Origin: Devosia chinhatensis
GTDB lineage: Bacteria > Pseudomonadota > Alphaproteobacteria > Rhizobiales > Devosiaceae
Direction: 5' to 3'
NCBI RefSeq assembly: GCF_000969445.1
Contig: NZ_JZEY01000054.1
Location: 2,075,067 to 2,139,066 of the forward strand
DNA: 64,000 bases
This document shows positions 9,531 to 19,352 of this stretch, one piece after another (position 1 is the stretch's first letter; every line of letters begins with the position of its first letter). Made by a program: the position numbers and the translations under genes. Below the pieces are notes generated by a model. That model was not told the origin of the DNA. It made no database searches and saw only the letters and a program-made list of their open reading frames with translations.

Positions 9531-9722
9531 GTGGCAGCAATAATTTGACCAGAAGGTAAAATCTCCATAGCCTTCCCGTCGCGTCGTCATGCCAGCGTCA
9601 CCTCCAGGGGGCATGACCGAGCCAGCGTCGCCTTGCGGCGCGTACGAAACGGTCGCCCAGGCGGCCGCCACCCATGGGAGCGCGGCCCCCATGGCCACGG
9701 CGTTCCACATGGAGAAAAATCG

Positions 9723-11708
9723 ATGAACTTCTTCCCCCGGATTTCCCGGCGCAGCTTCCTCGCCGGCTCGGCCGGCCTTGGCGCCATGACGGCCATGCAC
9801 CCCTTTGCCGTCCTGGCCCAGGCCAATCAGGCACACCTGCGCATCATCGAGACCACCGACATCCACGTCGCGATCCTGCCCTATGATTATTATGCCGATG
9901 CGCCCAATGACACGATGGGTCTGGCGCGTACGGCGGCCATTATCGAGGACATCCGGGCCGAAGCCGGAAATGCCGTCCTTTTCGACAATGGCGACCTCAT
10001 TCAGGGCAATCCGATGGGCGACTACATGGCCTATGAGAAAGGCCTCAACCAGGGTGACATCCATCCTGCCGTCGCCGCGCTCAACACGCTTGGCTATGAC
10101 GCCGCGACCTTGGGCAACCATGAATTCAACTACGGCCTCGAATTTCTCGACCGCGCGCTGGAAGGCGCCCAATTCCCCTTTGTTTCGGCCAATCTTGTCC
10201 GGGGCACAGAGCTGGCCGAAGACCCGAGGGAGGACGACACCTATGTCGAGCCCTACCGTATTTTCGAGAAGGAACTGACCGACGGCTCCGGCGCCACGCA
10301 CACGATCCGCATCGGCGTCATCGGCTTCCTCCCCCCGCAGATCCTCACCTGGGACGCTGCGCATCTCACCGGCAAGGTCAGCGTTCGCGACATCGTCGAG
10401 GCCGCCCGGGCCTGGGTGCCCAAAATGCGGGAGGAAGGCGCCGACATCGTCGTGGCTCTGGCCCATTCCGGCATCGAGGCGGGCGATCATGTCCCCGGCA
10501 TGGAAAATGCCGCCCTGCAGCTCGCATCGGTTGAGGGCATCGACGCCATTCTGACCGGTCACCATCATCTGGTCTTCCCCGGCCCCGATTACGCCGAGGT
10601 CGAGGGCGCCGACAGCGAGGCCGGCACCCTCAATGGCGTTCCTGCCGTCATGCCGGGCTTCTGGGGTTCGCATATGGGCCTCATCGACCTGCTGCTCGAA
10701 GTCGATGCCGACGGCCGCTGGAGTGTCGTTTCTCACACGTCCGAAGCCCGCCCCATCGTCGAACGGGTCGACAATCAGAATGTCCCCACGGTCGCTTCTG
10801 TCCCTGCGGTCGAGGATGCCGTCGCCCTCGAACATCAGGAAACCCTCGACTACATCCGTCGCCCCGTCGGCGAAACGGCGGCGCCGCTCCATTCCTATTT
10901 CGCCCTCGTGGCCGACGATCCTTCCGTGCAGATCGTGTCCCAGGCCCAATCCTGGTATATCGAACAGATGATGATCGGCACGGAATGGGAAGGCCTGCCG
11001 ATCCTCTCCGCTGCCGCACCCTTCAAGGCCGGCGGCCGCGGCGGTCCGGACTATTACACCGATGTCCCCGTGGGTCCGGTGGCGATCAAGAACGTCGCCG
11101 ATCTCTACCTTTACCCCAACACCATCCAGGCGGTCCTGATCACCGGCGCCGATGTCAAGGAATGGCTGGAGCGGTCCGCCGGCATCTTCAATCAGGTCGA
11201 AGCCGGCGCCACCGATGCCGAGCTCATCAATCCGGCTTTCCCATCCTACAATTTCGACGTCATCGACGGCGTGACCTATCGCATCGACGTCACCCAGCCC
11301 TCCAAATATGCCGCCGATGGCGGGGCGCTGGAAAACCCCGAGGCCAGCCGCATCGTCGATCTTGCCTATAACGGCGAGCCCATCGACCCGGCCCAGCAAT
11401 TCGTCGTCGCCACCAACAATTACCGTGCCGGCGGTGGCGGTTCCTTCCCCGGCATCGGCTCCGACAAGATCATCTTTGTCGGCCCCGACACCAATCGCGA
11501 CATCATTGTGCGCTACATCATCGAGAACGGCACCATCGATCCCAAGGCCGACAGCAATTGGTCCCTGGCCGAGATCGGCGACACCTCCGTTCTGTTCACC
11601 ACCGGCCCCAAGGCTGCGGACAAGGTGGCCGACGTCACTGCCATCGACATCGAACCCACCGGGGAAACCGACGAGGCCGGCTTCGGCATTTACCGCATCG
11701 CCCTCTAG
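9723..11708 (+). CDS. cpdB: 2',3'-cyclic-nucleotide 2'-phosphodiesterase/3'-nucleotidase
   Basis: 661 residues, matching the bifunctional periplasmic CpdB. A twin-arginine signal is visible at the N-terminus ([11 protein letters not shown]), followed by a calcineurin-like metallophosphatase domain (TTDIHVA..., [31 protein letters not shown]) and a C-terminal 5'-nucleotidase substrate-binding domain with NYRAGGGG. The enzyme turns 2',3'-cyclic nucleotides into 3'-nucleotides and then nucleosides. The ATG at 9723 is preceded by GGAG. The next gene, 56 bases on, encodes a secreted RNase T2, whose products are exactly these substrates. Confidence 0.93.
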   Translation: MNFFPRISRRSFLAGSAGLGAMTAMHPFAVLAQANQAHLRIIETTDIHVAILPYDYYADAPNDTMGLARTAAIIEDIRAEAGNAVLFDNGDLIQGNPMGDYMAYEKGLNQGDIHPAVAALNTLGYDAATLGNHEFNYGLEFLDRALEGAQFPFVSANLVRGTELAEDPREDDTYVEPYRIFEKELTDGSGATHTIRIGVIGFLPPQILTWDAAHLTGKVSVRDIVEAARAWVPKMREEGADIVVALAHSGIEAGDHVPGMENAALQLASVEGIDAILTGHHHLVFPGPDYAEVEGADSEAGTLNGVPAVMPGFWGSHMGLIDLLLEVDADGRWSVVSHTSEARPIVERVDNQNVPTVASVPAVEDAVALEHQETLDYIRRPVGETAAPLHSYFALVADDPSVQIVSQAQSWYIEQMMIGTEWEGLPILSAAAPFKAGGRGGPDYYTDVPVGPVAIKNVADLYLYPNTIQAVLITGADVKEWLERSAGIFNQVEAGATDAELINPAFPSYNFDVIDGVTYRIDVTQPSKYAADGGALENPEASRIVDLAYNGEPIDPAQQFVVATNNYRAGGGGSFPGIGSDKIIFVGPDTNRDIIVRYIIENGTIDPKADSNWSLAEIGDTSVLFTTGPKAADKVADVTAIDIEPTGETDEAGFGIYRIAL

Positions 11709-11764
11709 GCAAGAGCCGGACAAAAATGGAAGAGAGCCGCACTGGCTCTCTTCCTCCCACGGGA

Positions 11765-12733
11765 ATGCGCATGCTGCGACAGCTTCTGATTCTTGCCTCG
11801 CTTATAGCCTTGACCCCGCCCGTCGTCGCCGAGACGCGCCTTTCCGGCATGCTCACGGCCACCCAAGCCTGCCCGGCCGTCCAGTCAATCAGACGCCAGA
11901 GCAATCCGGGCAACATCGTCATCACGCCGGGTGAGCGCTACGAGCTTCTTGCCGCCAACAAGACCCCGCCGACGCACCTGCGCATCGTCGTGCCGGGCGC
12001 GAGCCCTGCCGAGCGCTGGGTCGCGGTCCAGTGCGGAGACAGTCCCGCATTTGCAGACGATAGCCCGGCATTTGCCGGAACCGGTGCCGACTACATCCTT
12101 GCGGTAAACTGGCAGCCCGCCTTCTGCGAACTCAATGCGCGGGTCCGCGAATGCCGCGATCAGCGTCCCAATGCACCCGATGCCACCCAGTTCAGCCTGC
12201 ACGGCCTTTGGCCGCAGCCGCGCGGCAACGAATATTGCAACGTCTCCGGTCGTGACCGCGCCGCCAGCGAAAGCGGCCGCTGGCGCGATCTGCCCGTGCT
12301 CGACCTCACCATCGCCCAGAGGCGCGCGCTCGACCTTGTCATGCCGGGCAGTCAGTCGGGGCTGGACCGTCACGAATGGATCAAGCACGGCACGTGCTTT
12401 GGCGGGGATGAACGCGCCTATTATCAGGCCTCTCTCGACCTCATGGCGGCCCTGAACGCATCGGAGGTGCGCGCGCTCTTTGCGGCCAATATCGGCAGTA
12501 CGCTGCAACTCGAGGACATCAAGGCGGCCTTCGAGCGTGCTTTTGGCCGCGGCGCCGGAGAGCGTGTAATTGTTGACTGTGCCCGCGATGGCGATCGCCA
12601 GATCATCAGGGAGCTGCGCATCGCCATCAGGGGCGACGTGACGACGGCGGACTTCGCCGAGCTCATACGCGCAGGCGAGCGCCAGCGGGATGATTGTCGC
12701 AGTGGCGTCGTCGACCGCGCCGGTCTGCAATAA
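11765..12733 (+). CDS. ribonuclease T2 family protein, secreted
   Basis: 322 residues with a signal peptide (MLRQLLILASLIALTPPVVA). Both catalytic boxes of the RNase T2/Rh family are present: CAS-1 FSLHGLWPQ and CAS-2 HEWIKHGTCF, with cysteines around them as in disulfide-stabilised members. The family cuts single-stranded RNA to 2',3'-cyclic and then 3'-phosphate ends in the periplasm or outside. The start is uncertain (ATG 11765, 11771, or 11726) because no strong ribosome binding site is visible. It probably forms a unit with cpdB just upstream and ends at a strong bidirectional terminator. Confidence 0.92.
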   Translation: MRMLRQLLILASLIALTPPVVAETRLSGMLTATQACPAVQSIRRQSNPGNIVITPGERYELLAANKTPPTHLRIVVPGASPAERWVAVQCGDSPAFADDSPAFAGTGADYILAVNWQPAFCELNARVRECRDQRPNAPDATQFSLHGLWPQPRGNEYCNVSGRDRAASESGRWRDLPVLDLTIAQRRALDLVMPGSQSGLDRHEWIKHGTCFGGDERAYYQASLDLMAALNASEVRALFAANIGSTLQLEDIKAAFERAFGRGAGERVIVDCARDGDRQIIRELRIAIRGDVTTADFAELIRAGERQRDDCRSGVVDRAGLQ

Positions 12734-12763
12734 AAAACGGGCGCTCGCGGCGCCCGTTTTTTG
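12732..12763. terminator. bidirectional intrinsic terminator
   Basis: Eight-base stem ACGGGCGC/GCGCCCGT (12737-12757) flanked by A6 on the left and T6 on the right. It can end the RNase T2 transcript on the plus strand and the small membrane protein transcript on the minus strand. Confidence 0.92.
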
Positions 12764-12769
12764 TATCGA

Positions 12770-12967
12770 TTACTGGCCGTCGGGCACAACATCGACGCTC
12801 ACGGCTGGAACGTCGATATCCACCGTGCCGCCGCCGCTGGGCTGGCCGTTGAAGAAGACGAAATAGCCCACGATCAGCAGCAGCACCACGACGGCGATGC
12901 CACCAATGACGGCAGCCCCGCTGCCGCCGCCGCGATCCACGATTACGGTTTCACGATCATTGCTCAT
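12770..12967 (-). CDS. small single-pass membrane protein
   Basis: 65 residues: a charged N-terminus (MSNDRETVIVDRGGG), one transmembrane helix (about 20-38: AAVIGGIAVVVLLLIVGYFV) and a short extracytoplasmic tail rich in Val, Asp and Gly. The start at 12967 has a near-perfect AAGGAGG seven bases upstream, which supports real translation. No family is recognised. It reads away from the OhrR gene on the same strand, about 60 bases downstream of it, and ends at a terminator. Confidence 0.75.
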   Translation of the reverse strand: MSNDRETVIVDRGGGSGAAVIGGIAVVVLLLIVGYFVFFNGQPSGGGTVDIDVPAVSVDVVPDGQ

Positions 12968-13029
12968 GCGAGCCTCCTTGAGTTCGGCGCACAAACGGAT
13001 CGAGATTGGCAAAGGTTCCTTGCGCGAAT

Positions 13030-13482
13030 TTATCGCTGGCGATCGAGTGCCGCGTCGAGGCGATCGCGCAACATCAGCAATTCCTGCCGCATCTGGTCGC
13101 CCCCTGAGACATCGAGACCCGTGCCCTCGATGACCGCGAGCGGGATGGAGAGCGCCTTCTGCTCCAGCGCCTGACCAGCCTCGGTGAGCTTGATCCGCAC
13201 CTGGCGTTCATCCTTCTCATCGCGGCGGCGCGCCACCAGCCCCCGCGCCTCGAGCCGCTTGAGCAGCGGCGTGACGGTGCCCGAATCGAGGAACAATCGA
13301 TCGCCCAGCGTCTTTACACTGATATCGTCCCGCTCCCAGAGCACCAGCAATGCCAGATATTGGGGATAGGTCAGCTCCAGCGCATCCAGTCGCGGTTTGT
13401 AGAACCGCGTGAAGGCGTGGCCCGCCGCGTAGATCGCAAAGCAGAGCATCTGGTCGATTGTCGGCATTTTGGGCTCGGCCAC
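13030..13482 (-). CDS. ohrR: MarR-family organic peroxide sensor
   Basis: 150 residues. Winged-helix repressor of the OhrR group: the peroxidatic cysteine near the N-terminus is visible in QMLCFAIYAA (Cys14), followed by the conserved YKPRL...LTYPQYLALL and the recognition helix region around DSGTVTPLLKRLEARGLV. Oxidation of this cysteine by organic hydroperoxides releases the DNA in known members. The GTG start at 13482 was preferred because GGGGAG is six bases upstream. It is divergent from ohr, with two palindromes between them. Confidence 0.9.
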   Translation of the reverse strand: MAEPKMPTIDQMLCFAIYAAGHAFTRFYKPRLDALELTYPQYLALLVLWERDDISVKTLGDRLFLDSGTVTPLLKRLEARGLVARRRDEKDERQVRIKLTEAGQALEQKALSIPLAVIEGTGLDVSGGDQMRQELLMLRDRLDAALDRQR

Positions 13483-13518
13483 GTCACACTCCCCAATTTC
13501 GATCCGGCACACTCTCCC

Positions 13519-13550
13519 ACAAATTTGTATTGCGCACAATTAAATTGTGC
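13519..13550. promoter_or_regulatory. putative OhrR operators between ohrR and ohr
   Basis: Two palindromes lie in the 103-base divergent region: ACAAATTTGT at 13519-13528 and GCACAAT-TAA-ATTGTGC at 13534-13550. AT-rich dyads built on ACAATT/AATTGT are the known binding type of OhrR repressors. The placement allows control of both genes. Confidence 0.7.
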
Positions 13551-13585
13551 ACTAATCATACTGTCACTCAACCAGGAGCTTCCCC

Positions 13586-14023
13586 ATGAGCATCAAATCC
13601 GCAGTCTATACCGCCCACGCCCACACCACTGGTGGCCGCACCGGCACCAGCAAGACCGACGATGGCCGCCTCGAAGTGACGCTCGACACGCCCAAGGCCA
13701 TGGGTGGCAATGACGGTCCGGGCACCAATCCCGAGCAGCTGTTCGCTGCTGGTTACTCGGCTTGTTTCCTGGGCGCGCTCAAAGCCGTCGCTCGTGGCGA
13801 GAAGGTGAAGATTCCGGACGAAGCCACGATCGACGCTTCCGTCTCCTTCGGTGAAAACGCCAATGAAGGCGCCAAGGGCTTCAACATCGCCGTTGAACTC
13901 AAGGTCACCCTGCCCGGCTTCGACAAGGCTCAGGCCGAAGATCTGGTGCACAAGGCCCACGAGGTCTGCCCCTATTCCAACGCCACGCGCGGCAATGTCG
14001 ATGTGAAGCTCTCGGTCGCCTGA
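13586..14023 (+). CDS. ohr: organic hydroperoxide resistance protein
   Basis: 145 residues. A thiol peroxidase of the Ohr/OsmC family that reduces organic hydroperoxides. The two catalytic cysteines are visible in AGYSACFLGAL (Cys60) and EVCPYSNATRGN (Cys128); the latter motif separates Ohr from OsmC. GGAG precedes the ATG by eight bases. It is controlled with near certainty by the divergent OhrR through the palindromes in between. Confidence 0.96.
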   Translation: MSIKSAVYTAHAHTTGGRTGTSKTDDGRLEVTLDTPKAMGGNDGPGTNPEQLFAAGYSACFLGALKAVARGEKVKIPDEATIDASVSFGENANEGAKGFNIAVELKVTLPGFDKAQAEDLVHKAHEVCPYSNATRGNVDVKLSVA

Positions 14024-14111
14024 TCGAGCGCCTCGGCAATTCGTTAACGATTGCCATTCACTCGCCTGAAAGGGCGGCATGGTTAGCCTGGCCCGCCGAA
14101 CTGGAGCCGTC

Positions 14112-14848
<737 letters not shown>

Positions 14849-14852
<4 letters not shown>

Positions 14853-16123
14853 GCGGCGCCCCCGCCAGTATGTTTTGGTTCGCCCGCCATGAATTCCGTC
14901 TCGCCTGGCGCGACGGGCTCGCCATGCTGACCGGCGGCAAGCGCACGCGGCTCCTAGGCTGGGTGTTCGGCGGGTTGGCCGTCTATGGCTTTATCACCTT
15001 CATCGCCTGGTTTGCCGTCAGGCCCTGGGTTCTCGCCGGCGCCCGGATCGATGCACAGACCCTGCTCGTGGTCTCCGGCATGGGCCTGCTCTTCTGGGCC
15101 GTCACCTTGTCCCAGGCGCTCGAAGCGGTCACGCGGGTCTACTACACCCGCTCCGATCTCGATCTTATCCTGTCGTCGCCCACGCCCAGTGCCGCTGTCT
15201 TCGCGGTGAGGGGGCTGGCGGTCTTTGCCTCCACCTTTGCCCTGGCCGTCCTCCTCGTCAGCCCTCTGATCCTCTCCCTTTTGCTTCAGCACACCTGGCG
15301 CTGGCTCTCGGCCTATCTGCTTCTGGCCGCCCTCGCTGCGCTCTCCGTCGCCATCGCCATGGCCATCACCCGCCTGCTCTTTCAGCTCACCGGTCCCAGA
15401 CGCACGCGCCTTCTGGCACAGATCATCGCCGGGCTGGTGGGTGCGGGTTTCGTCATCGGCGTCCAGGCAGCGGCGATCCTCTCCCATGACGGTCTGTCGC
15501 GCCTCGCCTTCTTCCAGTCCGAGGCCGTGCTGGCTGCCGCGCCCCCTCCGTCCCATCCGATCTGGCTGCCGGCCAGGGCGGCCATGGGCGATATCGGCGC
15601 CGCCATTGCCCTGTTGACGATTTCAGCCCTGATCCTTGCCGGCACGATCGCGCTTGTGGCGCCCAGCTATGCCCGCCTGGCCACCTCTGCCGCCGGCCTC
15701 AGCCATGTGCGCAGCCAGCGCCGTACTTCCGGGCGTGCCTTTGCAGCAACCACCCAGCGACAGGCCCTGCGCCGCAAGGAATGGAAGCTCCTCCAGCGCG
15801 ATCCCTGGCTCCTGTCGCAGACGCTGATGCAATTGCTCTATCTTGTCCCCCCGGCCTTGCTGCTCTGGGTCAATTTCGGCAGCAATAGCGACAGCCTCTT
15901 CATCATCGTGCCCGTCCTCGTCATGGCCTCGGGTCAATTGGCCGGCGGCCTCGCCTGGCTGGCCATTTCCGGCGAAGACGCCCATGACCTGGTGGCCACC
16001 GCCCCCCTGCCTGCCTCCACGATCCTGCGGGCCAAGGTTGAATCGGTTTTGGCGGTGATCGCCATCGTTCTCGTGCCCATTCTGCTGCTGCTCGGCCTGG
16101 CCTCCTGGCCGATGCCGTGGTGA
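14849..16123 (+). CDS. ABC transporter permease, probably cut short by a frameshift
   Basis: 424 residues with about ten hydrophobic segments, coupled to the upstream ATPase by an ATGA overlap. It resembles the ~500-residue permease partners of ABC-2-like exporters in alphaproteobacteria. It stops at 16123 in the middle of a hydrophobic region; the adjoining frame continues at once with a plausible membrane sequence (DAVVTALFAIIASG...) to 16380. A single missing base near 16108-16112 would join both into a protein of about 510 residues. This may be a real mutation or a sequencing error. Confidence 0.8.
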
Positions 16124-16380
16124 CGGCCTTGTTCGCCATCATCGCCTCGGGTGCCTCGACCGCGATCCAGCTCTGGTTCCGCGTGGTGGCCAAGCGCTCG
16201 ATGTTCCGCCGTCGCCAGACGGCGTCGCGCGCCGCCACACTCAGCGAAGCCTTTTCCTCCATCCTGTGGGCAGGCACGGCAGCCCTGATCGCCTATGGCT
16301 CGGTCCTGGCCATTCTCCCGGCCATCGGCGCACTGGGTGTGCTAGGCTTGGCGCGACTCCTGGCGCCGAGATCGACCTGA
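16117..16380 (+). pseudogene. C-terminal part of the ABC permease in the +1 frame
   Basis: 87 codons from a GTG that overlaps the stop of the permease frame. The product has two hydrophobic segments and a basic loop (KRSMFRRRQTASR), as expected for the end of a polytopic permease. No ribosome binding site stands before the GTG. A separate small subunit made by translational coupling is possible, but a one-base deletion in a formerly continuous gene explains it more simply. Confidence 0.6.
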
Positions 16381-16381
16381 A

Positions 16382-16849
16382 ATGACCACTCTCACCTTCC
16401 GCGACGCCGTTCCGGCCGACATTGCGATCATCCTTGAACTCGGCCATGCCGGCGATGCGCGCGGCGCAGAGACCCCGCCTCTCGACCCCGCGACCCTGGC
16501 CGATCCGCGCTACCGGGCAGCCTTCGATGCCATCGCCGCCGATCCGGCCCACAGGCTGATCGTCGCCGAGCGCGACGGGGAGATCTTAGGGACAATCCAG
16601 ATCAGCATCATTCCGGGCCTGCCCCGTTTCGGCATGACCCGCGCCATTCTGGAAGATGTGCACATTCGTGCCGACCAGCGCGGCGGCGGCCTCGGCTCCC
16701 AGATGGTGCTATGGGCCATAGATCAATGCCGCCAGGCGGGATGCGGACTGGTCCAGCTCACCTCCAACAAGGTCCGCCTCGACGCTCACCGCTTCTACGA
16801 GAAGCTCGGCTTCAAGGCGACCCACGAAGGCTTCAAACTTTTCCTCTAG
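16382..16849 (+). CDS. GNAT family N-acetyltransferase
   Basis: 155 residues. Acetyl-CoA-dependent transferase of the GNAT fold: the acetyl-CoA pyrophosphate-binding loop is visible as RADQRGGGLGSQMV (motif A), followed by the C-terminal ALDAHRFYEKLGF-type segment (here RLDAHRFYEKLGFK). The acceptor is unknown. It begins two bases after the stop of the permease fragment, so it is probably co-transcribed with the ABC genes, and ends in a four-base overlap with the convergent motB. Confidence 0.9.
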   Translation: MTTLTFRDAVPADIAIILELGHAGDARGAETPPLDPATLADPRYRAAFDAIAADPAHRLIVAERDGEILGTIQISIIPGLPRFGMTRAILEDVHIRADQRGGGLGSQMVLWAIDQCRQAGCGLVQLTSNKVRLDAHRFYEKLGFKATHEGFKLFL

Positions 16850-17766
16850 GGCGCCAGCCCCACCGGTACCGGTGGCGGCGTCTGCAACACCGATATGCGC
16901 ACGCGCTCATTGGCTGCCATATAGGGATCGTTGGGGAAGAACGGGTCGTCCGTCGCCCGGCCGGCTACCGACTTGATCCGATCGTTGCCCAGTCCGAATT
17001 CGCCCAGCGTCGAGCGCACGACATTGGCCCTGTCGGCAGACAATTCCCAGGGGCCGTAGCGCGGATTGTCATAGCGCCCGCCCGCTGCTGTATGCCCGGA
17101 AATCATCACCTGCGCATTGAGCTGCTGCAGGATCGGGCTGATGGCGGCAATGGCGGCCCGCGTCGCCTCGGTGGGATATTTCGAACCCTCGGGGAACATC
17201 GGACGGCCCTGCTGGTCCACGATCTGGATGTCGAGCCCGTCCTCGGTCTGCTCGACCAGCAGATTGTCCATGAACGGGGTCAGCTCCGGCATGGCCTGCC
17301 AGGCCTGTTTGATGCTCGCGGCGGCACTGTGAAAGGCCCGATCCTGTTCGGATTTGAGATCGAAGGCGCTGTCACTGCTGGCCTGTTGGGCATCGCCATT
17401 GGACCGGTCGACGCCGCCGATATTGTTCTCGGTCGAACCCTTGTCGGCGCTTTGCGGCGACGATGCGCTGTCAGTGACCACGTCCGATGACGATCCCGCC
17501 ATCTTGGCCCCGGAATTGTCCAGCGCCGAACCGCCCATCACCCCGCCGGCGCCCGAACTGGACGTGCTGGCGGCGCTCGGGGCGAAGTAATCGGCCAGGC
17601 CTTCCTTCTGCTCGGGCGTCGTCATGCTGATCAGCCACATGAGCAGGAAGAACGCCATCATGGCCGTCACGAAGTCGGCATAGGCGATCTTCCAGGCGCC
17701 GCCGTGATGAGCGTGGCCCTTCTTTTTGACCTTCTTGATGATGATCGGCTGGTCGAAATTCGCCAT
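16846..17766 (-). CDS. motB: flagellar motor stator protein MotB
   Basis: 306 residues. One transmembrane helix (about 28-50) contains the proton-carrying aspartate in YADFVTAMMAFFLLMWL (Asp31). A Ser/Gly-rich linker (about 65-140) follows, then a C-terminal OmpA/MotB peptidoglycan-binding domain with ISGHTAAGG and LSADRANVVRSTL. It forms the ion channel and cell-wall anchor of the stator with MotA, encoded just upstream. A basic N-terminus (KKVKKKGHAHHGGAWK) is typical. No other flagellar genes are in view. Confidence 0.94.
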   Translation of the reverse strand: MANFDQPIIIKKVKKKGHAHHGGAWKIAYADFVTAMMAFFLLMWLISMTTPEQKEGLADYFAPSAASTSSSGAGGVMGGSALDNSGAKMAGSSSDVVTDSASSPQSADKGSTENNIGGVDRSNGDAQQASSDSAFDLKSEQDRAFHSAAASIKQAWQAMPELTPFMDNLLVEQTEDGLDIQIVDQQGRPMFPEGSKYPTEATRAAIAAISPILQQLNAQVMISGHTAAGGRYDNPRYGPWELSADRANVVRSTLGEFGLGNDRIKSVAGRATDDPFFPNDPYMAANERVRISVLQTPPPVPVGLAP

Positions 17767-17790
17767 TGCAGCTGCCCCTTCGGCGTCGCC

Positions 17791-18654
17791 TTACGCGGTT
17801 GCTGGCAGGTTGGCGGTCGCGGCCTCGACCTCGCTGAAGGTCGGACGCACTTCGCTCATCAGCGCCTTGCGGGCGAACTCGATCGCCATGACCGGCGGCT
17901 GGCCGCCGATATGGGCCAGCAGGCCCACCTTGAGCGACAGGTAATACTTGGATTCCGCCTCGTAGATATTCTTCATCGACTGGGCCATCGGACCGAAGAA
18001 GCCATAGGCGACGAACACGCCGAAGAATGTACCCACCAGCGCGCCGCCGATCAGGTGGCCCAGCACTTCGGGCGGTTCGGTGATGGCGCCCATGGTCTTG
18101 ATCACGCCGAGCACGGCGGCCACGATGCCCAGGGCCGGCGTACCGTCGGCCAAAGCCTGCATGGCCGAAACCAGCCGCTCCTGCTCCTGGTGATGGGTTT
18201 CGAGTTCCTCGTCCATGAGCGCTTCCATCTCATGCACATTGTTCGATCCCATGGTCACCATGCGCATGTAATCGCACACGAATTCCACCGCATGGTGGTT
18301 CTTGGCAAAGCTCGGAAAGGCGTTGAACAGCGTCGAATTGTGCGGGTCTTCGATATGCGGCTCGATCCCCAGAATGCCCTTCTGCTGGATCAACTTATAC
18401 ATGGCGAATTGCAGGCCCAGCAGCTCCACATAGGCCGCCTTGTTGTATTTCGGGCCCCTGAACATCGTGCCGAACATTGAGGGCACGGCCTTGAGCACCG
18501 GGCCGCCATTGGCGATGATGAATGCACCGATCGCAGCGCCCAGGATGATGACGAATTCGAAGGGTTGCCAGAGCACCTCCACATGTCCGCCCATGGCCGA
18601 ATAGCCGCCGAAAACGCAGGCAAAGACGGTGATGATACCGATGATCAGACGCAT
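17791..18654 (-). CDS. motA: flagellar motor stator protein MotA
   Basis: 287 residues with four transmembrane segments: two near the N-terminus (RLIIGIITVFACVFGGY and FVIILGAAIGAFIIA) and two near 170-230 (GIVAAVLGVIKTMG and GGALVGTFFGVFVAYGFFGP). The cytoplasmic loop carries the expected charged region. It belongs to the proton-driven MotA type. The ATG at 18654 was chosen because the protein then begins with the first helix as in the family. motB follows 24 bases downstream, so the two form an operon. Confidence 0.94.
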   Translation of the reverse strand: MRLIIGIITVFACVFGGYSAMGGHVEVLWQPFEFVIILGAAIGAFIIANGGPVLKAVPSMFGTMFRGPKYNKAAYVELLGLQFAMYKLIQQKGILGIEPHIEDPHNSTLFNAFPSFAKNHHAVEFVCDYMRMVTMGSNNVHEMEALMDEELETHHQEQERLVSAMQALADGTPALGIVAAVLGVIKTMGAITEPPEVLGHLIGGALVGTFFGVFVAYGFFGPMAQSMKNIYEAESKYYLSLKVGLLAHIGGQPPVMAIEFARKALMSEVRPTFSEVEAATANLPATA

Positions 18655-18838
18655 GGACGCAATACTCGCACTCGAACGCATTCTGCGTTTTTGGGACAAT
18701 TCGGTCCCACGGACGCTGCCGGATAGTGCCGTTGCCGGGCTTAACATGGCGTGTATGGAATGCTGCGTGCTTGCGAAAACTTGCTTTCGCCATTTTGCTC
18801 GGGCAGGTCGAACGGGTCCCCATTTTCAGGAAACAGAC

Positions 18839-19285
18839 ATGCGCCTGTCTCTCGCCGCCACGCTCTCCATGTTGACCTTGTCCCTGCTGGCGAACCCGGC
18901 TCTCGCCCAGTCCGAGGAAGATGTCTGGAGCAATATCGAGACCATCCACGGCGATGCCGATGGCTTCTTTGCGCTCTACGGCGCCATGCAGGACATTGCC
19001 ATGAGCGATGACCCGACGCTTCTGGCCGATTACGCGCTTTATCCGCTTCTGGTGAACGCCAATGGCGAGAGCTACGACGTCCTCGAGGCCCAGGACCTCA
19101 TCGATGATTTCGACAGCCTGGTCTATCCCGAAACGCTCGACGCCCTGCTCACTCAGGATGTGGCCGATCTCATCGTCACGAGCGAGGGCGTCGGTATCGG
19201 CAACGGCGCGATCTGGGTCACCAATGTCTGCCTGGACGATGCCTGCGCCGAAACGCAATGGGGCATTCTCAGCATCAATAACTGA
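18839..19285 (+). CDS. small periplasmic protein of unknown function
   Basis: 148 residues with a signal peptide (about 1-23, cleavage after NPALA). The mature part is strongly acidic, contains two cysteines near the C-terminus (VCLDDACAETQWG) that could form a disulfide, and has the fold-like pattern of NTF2/SnoaL-type proteins (helix, then strands with IWVTNVCLDD). That assignment is weak. AGGAAA precedes the ATG. It is divergent from motA and convergent with the yghU-like gene. Confidence 0.75.
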   Translation: MRLSLAATLSMLTLSLLANPALAQSEEDVWSNIETIHGDADGFFALYGAMQDIAMSDDPTLLADYALYPLLVNANGESYDVLEAQDLIDDFDSLVYPETLDALLTQDVADLIVTSEGVGIGNGAIWVTNVCLDDACAETQWGILSINN

Positions 19286-19296
19286 TTGCTTTTGCG

Positions 19297-19331
19297 AAAA
19301 AAGAGCGGGCGCCCCTGACCTGCGCCCGCTC
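19297..19331 (-). terminator. intrinsic terminator of the yghU-like gene
   Basis: Ten-base perfect stem GAGCGGGCGC/GCGCCCGCTC (19303-19331). On the minus strand it is followed by six Ts, so it ends the GST transcript rather than the plus-strand gene. Confidence 0.88.
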
Positions 19332-19352
19332 CTATCTTGGTGATTATCGGGC

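Noticed and set aside
8961..11723. Very long open frame (920 codons) on the minus strand
   Set aside because: It lies opposite cpdB and its product is low-complexity Gly/Asp/His-rich, a codon-bias shadow.
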